NCBI RefSeq assembly: GCF_947286155.1
Contig: NZ_CAMYPD010000017.1
Coordinates: 1 to 53,084 of the forward strand
Direction of reading: 5' to 3'
Length of the DNA: 53,084 nucleotides
From: an uncultured Tessaracoccus sp.
GTDB taxonomy: Bacteria; Actinomycetota; Actinomycetes; Propionibacteriales; Propionibacteriaceae
Every line of letters begins with the position of its first letter. The stretch's first letter is position 1. Position numbers and translations under genes: made by a program. Below are positions 49,412 through 53,084 of this stretch, in pieces. The notes below the pieces were generated by a model that searched no databases, was not told the origin of the DNA, and saw nothing but the letters and a program-made list of their open reading frames with translations.

Positions 49412-50896
49412 ATGCACGATCTCTCGTTGGAACTCTCGAAATCTGTACCCAAGGACGCCGACGTGGTCATCGTCGGCCTCGCCACCGCCGGCGACGCAAC
49501 CTCACTCGTGGGCGGCACTTCCGAACTCGACAAGGCCTACACGAAGGCGTTCAACGCCAATGTCTCGACGCTGGCCGCTGCCATGCACGCGTCGAGCGCA
49601 CTGGAAAAGGTGACGGTGTTGCCGGAGGCCGACGGCGTCCGCGCGGTCGTCGTCGGGCTGGGTGAACCCGACGTGGCACCCGCCACGCTGCGTCGTGCCG
49701 TCGGCGCGGCGGCACGCGCGGTCATCGGGCTGCCCGACATGGAAGGGCTCACCGTCGCGGTGTCGCTGGAACTCACCGACCCCGAGCTGCTGCAGGCCGC
49801 CGCGGAGGGCGCGGCGCTCGGCGCCTACCGTGTGCAGAAGGTCACAGGGCAAGGAACCCCTGAGCCGATCGCCAAGATCGCCGTCGTCGGCCCCTCACGC
49901 CTCGGTGACGCGCTCGTCGATGCCAAGGCGAACATCCGTGGCGTCTACCAGGCGCGCGACTGGTCGAACACCCCGCCCAATCTCCTCTACCCCGAGTCCT
50001 TCGCCGAGGCCGCGAAGGCGTACGTCAAGGATGAGCGGATCACCGTCGAGGTGCTCGACGAGAAGGCCCTGGCCAAGGGCGGATATGGCGGCATCCTCGC
50101 CGTCGGCGGCGGCTCGGAGCACACGCCTCGCCTGGTGCGGTTGAGCTACGCACCGCGCGGCGCGAAGTTCCACCTGGCGCTGGTGGGCAAGGGCATCACG
50201 TTCGACTCCGGCGGCCTCGACATTAAGCCGCCCGCCAGCATGCTCGGCATGCAGATGGACATGTCGGGCGCCGCCATCGTGATTGCCGCCATTCGCGCAA
50301 TCGCGGAACTGGGCGTCAAAGTGCAGGTCACCGCCTACGCGGCGATGGCCGAGAACATGCCGTCGGGCAGCGCCTACCGCCCGAACGACGTGCTCACCAT
50401 GTTCGACGGCCAGACGGTTGAGAACTACAACACCGACGCCGAGGGCCGTCTCGTCATGGCCGACGCCATTGCCCGCGCGGGCACCGACAAGCCCGACATG
50501 ATCGTCGACGTGGCCACCCTCACCGGCGCCTGCATGGTGGCTCTCGGCTCGCGCATCGCCGGTGTGATGTCGAACTCCGAGGACGCGACGGACCGCGTGC
50601 TGGATGCCGCCGAGGCTGCCGGTGAGGAGTTCTGGGAGCTGCCCATCACCGACCACATCCGAGAGCAGATCACCTCCGACATCGCAGACTTCCGCTCGGG
50701 CGGCAAGAGTCGCTACGGGGGCGCACTCGTCGCAGGTGCGTTCCTGGAGCGCTTTGTGCCCGAGGGCATCGCATGGGCGCACCTCGACGTGGCGGGCCCC
50801 GCGGATACTGACGAGGCCTTTGGCTACACCCCGAAGGGTGGCACGGGCGTGGCCGTGCGCACCCTCGTGGCGCTCGCGCAGCAAGCCGCGGAGTAA
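49412..50896 (+). CDS. pepA: Leucyl aminopeptidase (M17)
   Basis: A 494-residue two-zinc aminopeptidase. The catalytic region has V-G-K-G-I-T-F-D-S-G-G near 257-267, M-D-M-S-G-A-A and the signature N-T-D-A-E-G-R-L near 340. It trims N-terminal residues in peptide turnover. Mycobacterial counterpart Rv2213 holds the same position. Leaderless ATG. Confidence 0.95.
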   Translation: MHDLSLELSKSVPKDADVVIVGLATAGDATSLVGGTSELDKAYTKAFNANVSTLAAAMHASSALEKVTVLPEADGVRAVVVGLGEPDVAPATLRRAVGAAARAVIGLPDMEGLTVAVSLELTDPELLQAAAEGAALGAYRVQKVTGQGTPEPIAKIAVVGPSRLGDALVDAKANIRGVYQARDWSNTPPNLLYPESFAEAAKAYVKDERITVEVLDEKALAKGGYGGILAVGGGSEHTPRLVRLSYAPRGAKFHLALVGKGITFDSGGLDIKPPASMLGMQMDMSGAAIVIAAIRAIAELGVKVQVTAYAAMAENMPSGSAYRPNDVLTMFDGQTVENYNTDAEGRLVMADAIARAGTDKPDMIVDVATLTGACMVALGSRIAGVMSNSEDATDRVLDAAEAAGEEFWELPITDHIREQITSDIADFRSGGKSRYGGALVAGAFLERFVPEGIAWAHLDVAGPADTDEAFGYTPKGGTGVAVRTLVALAQQAAE

Positions 50897-50917
50897 CCCG
50901 GCAGGGGCGACGCGGCT

Positions 50918-50973
50918 AGATGCCGCTCAGCGACGGGCAAGATGCTTGGCAAGCCCTTCGTTGAGCGGCATCT
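50918..50973. terminator. Hairpin overlapping the epimerase stop, between convergent genes
   Basis: Twelve perfectly paired bases (50918-50929 with 50962-50973), extendable to 16 with one wobble, lie partly inside the epimerase 3' end and 21 bases past the pepA stop. It probably works in both directions. Confidence 0.6.
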
Positions 50974-52144
50974 GTGCGTAGAGGGTGGCTTGCAGCACGT
51001 GGTAGAGGTCTGGTTTGCCGTCCCAGGTGCGTTTGGTGGGCTGCAGATCGTCGTCGAGTTCGGAGAACCAGGAGCCGCGCTCGTGGTCGACGAGGTGTTC
51101 GTCGGCGAAGGTCCACAGCCGCTCGTACCACGTCGCGTATTCGGGCTTGGAGGTGGCCAGGTGCAGCACGTGCGCTGCGCCGATGGCCTCCGCGACGCCC
51201 CAGAAGAAGCGGTTGGAGATCACCGATTTGCCGTCCCAGTCGACGGTGTACGCGAAGCCACCTCCGGGCAGCCATGCATCCGCGACGGCGCCCTGGAATA
51301 GCTCCTCCGCCGCAGGAATGAGCCATTCGATGTCGGGACGGATGCCTGCGATCTGTACGCAGAGTTTCGCCCATTCCAGCCAGTGCCCAGGCGTGGAGCC
51401 GTACGGACGGAATGGGTGGGCGGGCTCGTCGCGGTTGTACTCGGGCACGGGCTGCCACTGCTCGTCGAAGTGCTCGACGAGGCGGTGTGCCGCGGGGCGC
51501 CCGGATTCGAGCTGCCCCTTGGCGAAACGCTCCGCGAGGCGCAGCACGCGATCGAAGAGGCGCTCGTCGCCGGTGGCCTCGTACGCAGCGAGGAACGCTT
51601 CGGTGAGGTGCATGTTGGCGTTCAGCCCTCGGTACGGGTCGGCGGTGGTGAACGCGCGGTCGAATTCGTCGATGCCAGCGCCGTCAGCCTCTATCCAGTA
51701 ATGCTCGTCGATGAGGCGAAGAGCTTCGTCGAGCAGCGCCTGAGCGGGCTCGATGCCGGCGGTGATGGCGCTGGAGGAGGCGAGGATGACGTGCGCGATG
51801 CCGTAGAGCTCCTTCGCGTCGTTGCACCCATCGGAGTTGACTTGGGAGAACCAGCCACCGAACTCCGCGTCGCGGCCTTGGCCCAGCAAGTATTCGACGC
51901 CGTGACGGGCCACGTCGAGGGCGCCGTCGCGGCCTAGCAGGTGCAGCAGAGAGAAGCAGTGCACCATGCGCGCGGCAATCCAGAGGCCCTTGCCCTGCTC
52001 GGGCTTCGGGGAGGCGTCGTCGCCGAGCCAGAAGTAGCCACCTGCAGGGTCGACCACATTGGGCTGGTAGAAGTCGACGAGGCGCTTGCGGTGATCGTCC
52101 AACCACTCCAAGTGCTCTGGCGTCCCCCACGTGTACTTGCCCAT
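50927..52144 (-). CDS. N-acylglucosamine 2-epimerase (AGE) family sugar isomerase
   Basis: A 405-residue alpha/alpha-barrel protein. It has R-M-V-H-C-F-S, G-G-W-F, N-A-N-M-H-L-T-E-A-F and P-G-H-W-L-E-W motifs that carry the barrel histidines. The family includes mannose, sulfoquinovose and cellobiose isomerases/epimerases; its sugar cannot be told by eye. ATG 52144 has GGAG five bases upstream. It follows the small gene upstream by one base. Confidence 0.88.
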   Translation of the reverse strand: MGKYTWGTPEHLEWLDDHRKRLVDFYQPNVVDPAGGYFWLGDDASPKPEQGKGLWIAARMVHCFSLLHLLGRDGALDVARHGVEYLLGQGRDAEFGGWFSQVNSDGCNDAKELYGIAHVILASSSAITAGIEPAQALLDEALRLIDEHYWIEADGAGIDEFDRAFTTADPYRGLNANMHLTEAFLAAYEATGDERLFDRVLRLAERFAKGQLESGRPAAHRLVEHFDEQWQPVPEYNRDEPAHPFRPYGSTPGHWLEWAKLCVQIAGIRPDIEWLIPAAEELFQGAVADAWLPGGGFAYTVDWDGKSVISNRFFWGVAEAIGAAHVLHLATSKPEYATWYERLWTFADEHLVDHERGSWFSELDDDLQPTKRTWDGKPDLYHVLQATLYAQMPLNEGLAKHLARR

Positions 52145-52145
52145 G

Positions 52146-52475
52146 TCAGCTCCGTTTCTTTCGTAGTCCGTATTCGCGCATTCGCTGAGGGTAGGGCACC
52201 ACTCCCGCGTCGTAGCAGGGGATGTCTTGTTCGTCGGCGAATGCGTATCCGTATTCTTCGCTGGGCACGGCCCGCCTGGTGGATTCACCGTCGTAGGCGA
52301 CGAGCAGCAGGGAGGCCTTGTTGAACGAGGTTGGGCGTTCTACCCACGCCTCGACGCCCCGTCGGGTACGACAAAACTCGACGAGGTGGTCGTACGAAGC
52401 GACTTGCAGCTCCTCGGCAACCCGTTGCTCCTGGGCCTGCTGTTTGCGTCTACGGAACCAACCCACAAGGGCCAT
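52146..52475 (-). CDS. Small basic protein co-transcribed with the epimerase
   Basis: A 109-residue soluble protein. The basic N-terminus R-R-R-K-Q-Q-A-Q-E-Q-R precedes a compact domain with R-T-R-R-G-V-E-A-W-V-E-R-P-T and L-L-L-V-A-Y-D-G-E-S-T-R-R. GGAGG lies nine bases before ATG 52475. I recognise no family. Confidence 0.6.
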   Translation of the reverse strand: MALVGWFRRRKQQAQEQRVAEELQVASYDHLVEFCRTRRGVEAWVERPTSFNKASLLLVAYDGESTRRAVPSEEYGYAFADEQDIPCYDAGVVPYPQRMREYGLRKKRS

Positions 52476-52609
52476 TATGGCGTACCTCCATACCCAGGGT
52501 GCGACGACGGTGCGCCCCTCGTCGGACGAGGTTGAGGTGGGCGATACTCTGGGGTTGACTGTCGTATTGTGCGACGGCACTTCCTTGCACATGCGCGATC
52601 AAACGGATA

Positions 52610-52615
52610 TAGGCT
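52610..52615 (+). promoter_or_regulatory. Possible sucB promoter
   Basis: TAGGCT with TTGCAC 19 bases upstream (52585-52590). AAAGGAG then precedes the sucB ATG. The spacing is long, so this is tentative. Confidence 0.35.
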
Positions 52616-52654
52616 GAGTACCAAGAAGCGGCAAACCAAAGGAGCAAGCACACA

Positions 52655-53084
52655 ATGTCTACCGAAGTAACCCTTCCTGCGCTGGGCGAATCGGTCACCG
52701 AGGGCACCATCTCGCGTTGGCTGAAGTCCGTCGGCGAAACCGTCGAGGCAGACGAGCCCTTGCTGGAAGTCTCCACCGACAAGGTCGACACCGAAATCCC
52801 CAGCCCCGTCTCCGGTACCCTGCTCGAGATCCGTTTCGAAGAAGACGACGTCGCCGAAGTAGGCGCTGTGCTCGCCATCGTCGGAGATGAGTCGGAGAGC
52901 AGCTCGGCCCCCGCTGACGACTCCCCTGCGCAAGACGACGCCCAGGAGTCGCAGCCTGAGCCGGAAGCCGCGCCCGAGCCTGAGCCCAAGGCTGAGAAGC
53001 CTGCGAGCGGTGGATCTGCCGCAGCTGGCACCGAAGTAACCCTTCCTGCGCTGGGCGAATCGGTCACCGAGGGCACCATCTCGC
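52655..53084 (+). CDS. sucB: Dihydrolipoamide acyltransferase (2-oxoacid dehydrogenase E2), partial
   Basis: Only the first 143 codons are in the window; the gene runs off the right edge. The N-terminal lipoyl domain (about 2-78) has the lipoylated lysine K43 in S-T-D-K-V-D. An Ala/Pro/Glu-rich hinge follows, and then a second lipoyl domain begins at about 126 with identical sequence to the first. E2 carries acyl groups from succinyl- or pyruvate dehydrogenase complexes. The E-V-T-L-P-A-L-G-E-S start and actinobacterial position (Rv2215) suggest SucB/DlaT. AAAGGAG precedes ATG 52655. Confidence 0.88.
   Translation, partial: MSTEVTLPALGESVTEGTISRWLKSVGETVEADEPLLEVSTDKVDTEIPSPVSGTLLEIRFEEDDVAEVGAVLAIVGDESESSSAPADDSPAQDDAQESQPEPEAAPEPEPKAEKPASGGSAAAGTEVTLPALGESVTEGTIS
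52661..53084 (+). repeat. Identical 55-base direct repeats in sucB
   Basis: Bases 52661-52715 recur without a mismatch at 53030-53084, 369 bases (123 codons) apart, up to the window edge. They encode the first strands of two successive lipoyl domains. Confidence 0.9.

Noticed and set aside
1..53084. tRNA, rRNA and CRISPR elements
   Set aside because: I looked in the intergenic gaps and found no cloverleaf, rRNA segment or regularly spaced repeat array.

Overview
The window is a GC-rich actinobacterial chromosome segment. The evidence is the actinobacterial cytochrome bcc-aa3 block (ctaE-qcrCAB, ctaF-ctaD-ctaC), a PASTA-domain PknL kinase, PspA/PspAA, and many leaderless genes with a TANNNT -10 box 6-7 bases before the start codon. 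The trio pyruvate phosphate dikinase, its DUF299 regulator and a proton-pumping pyrophosphatase suggests a pyrophosphate-using lineage such as Propionibacteriaceae. That last step is inference. I see no rRNA, tRNA or CRISPR.

The backbone follows the order of Mycobacterium tuberculosis Rv2172c to Rv2215 from memory: metF, idsA, pknL, aroG, plsC, an NlpC/P60 hydrolase, a DnaQ-UvrC-like nuclease, trpD, ctaE-qcrCAB, ctaF/ctaD/ctaC, erpA-like, glycerate-kinase-like, a DUF3043 protein, pepA and the lipoyl E2 gene. By region: 1-3.1 kb holds a DsbA-like protein and a HelD helicase. 6.9-11.6 kb holds metF, idsA and a CtpE-type ATPase. 11.6-18.2 kb is the pyrophosphate block. 21.2-30 kb is signalling, aromatic and lipid synthesis, and wall hydrolysis. 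30-35.6 kb is nuclease, cyclophilin, prepilin-type peptidase and trpD. 35.6-45.7 kb is the respiratory chain with guaB1 inside it. 45.7-53.1 kb holds Fe-S assembly, PspA stress response, pepA, a sugar epimerase and the start of sucB.

Two accessory islands interrupt this backbone (about 3.1-6.9 kb and 18.3-21.1 kb), and both are full of gene debris. Island 1 has glyS and murQ fragments joined head to head, and a broken glycosidase tail. Island 2 has an IS481-type transposase relic and a displaced copy of the hppA 3' end. Each island carries the same three-gene cassette: A, a 184-residue tandem YbaB-like protein; B, a 111-113-residue helical protein with a conserved Y-x-x-x-E tail; and C, a 238-258-residue helical protein with a W-x-S turn and a C-terminal hydrophobic hairpin built on P-S-G-G-x-G-L-V-V. 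A small four-helix membrane protein gene lies beside each copy. I read the cassette as an orphan type VII (ESX-like) secreted set, possibly a membrane-acting effector with a membrane immunity protein. This is the most novel item here. The homology between the two copies can be seen directly; the function is inferred.

Coding starts were set by ribosome-binding sites, stop/start overlaps or leaderless -10 boxes. Several terminator hairpins between convergent genes have one arm inside a coding region.
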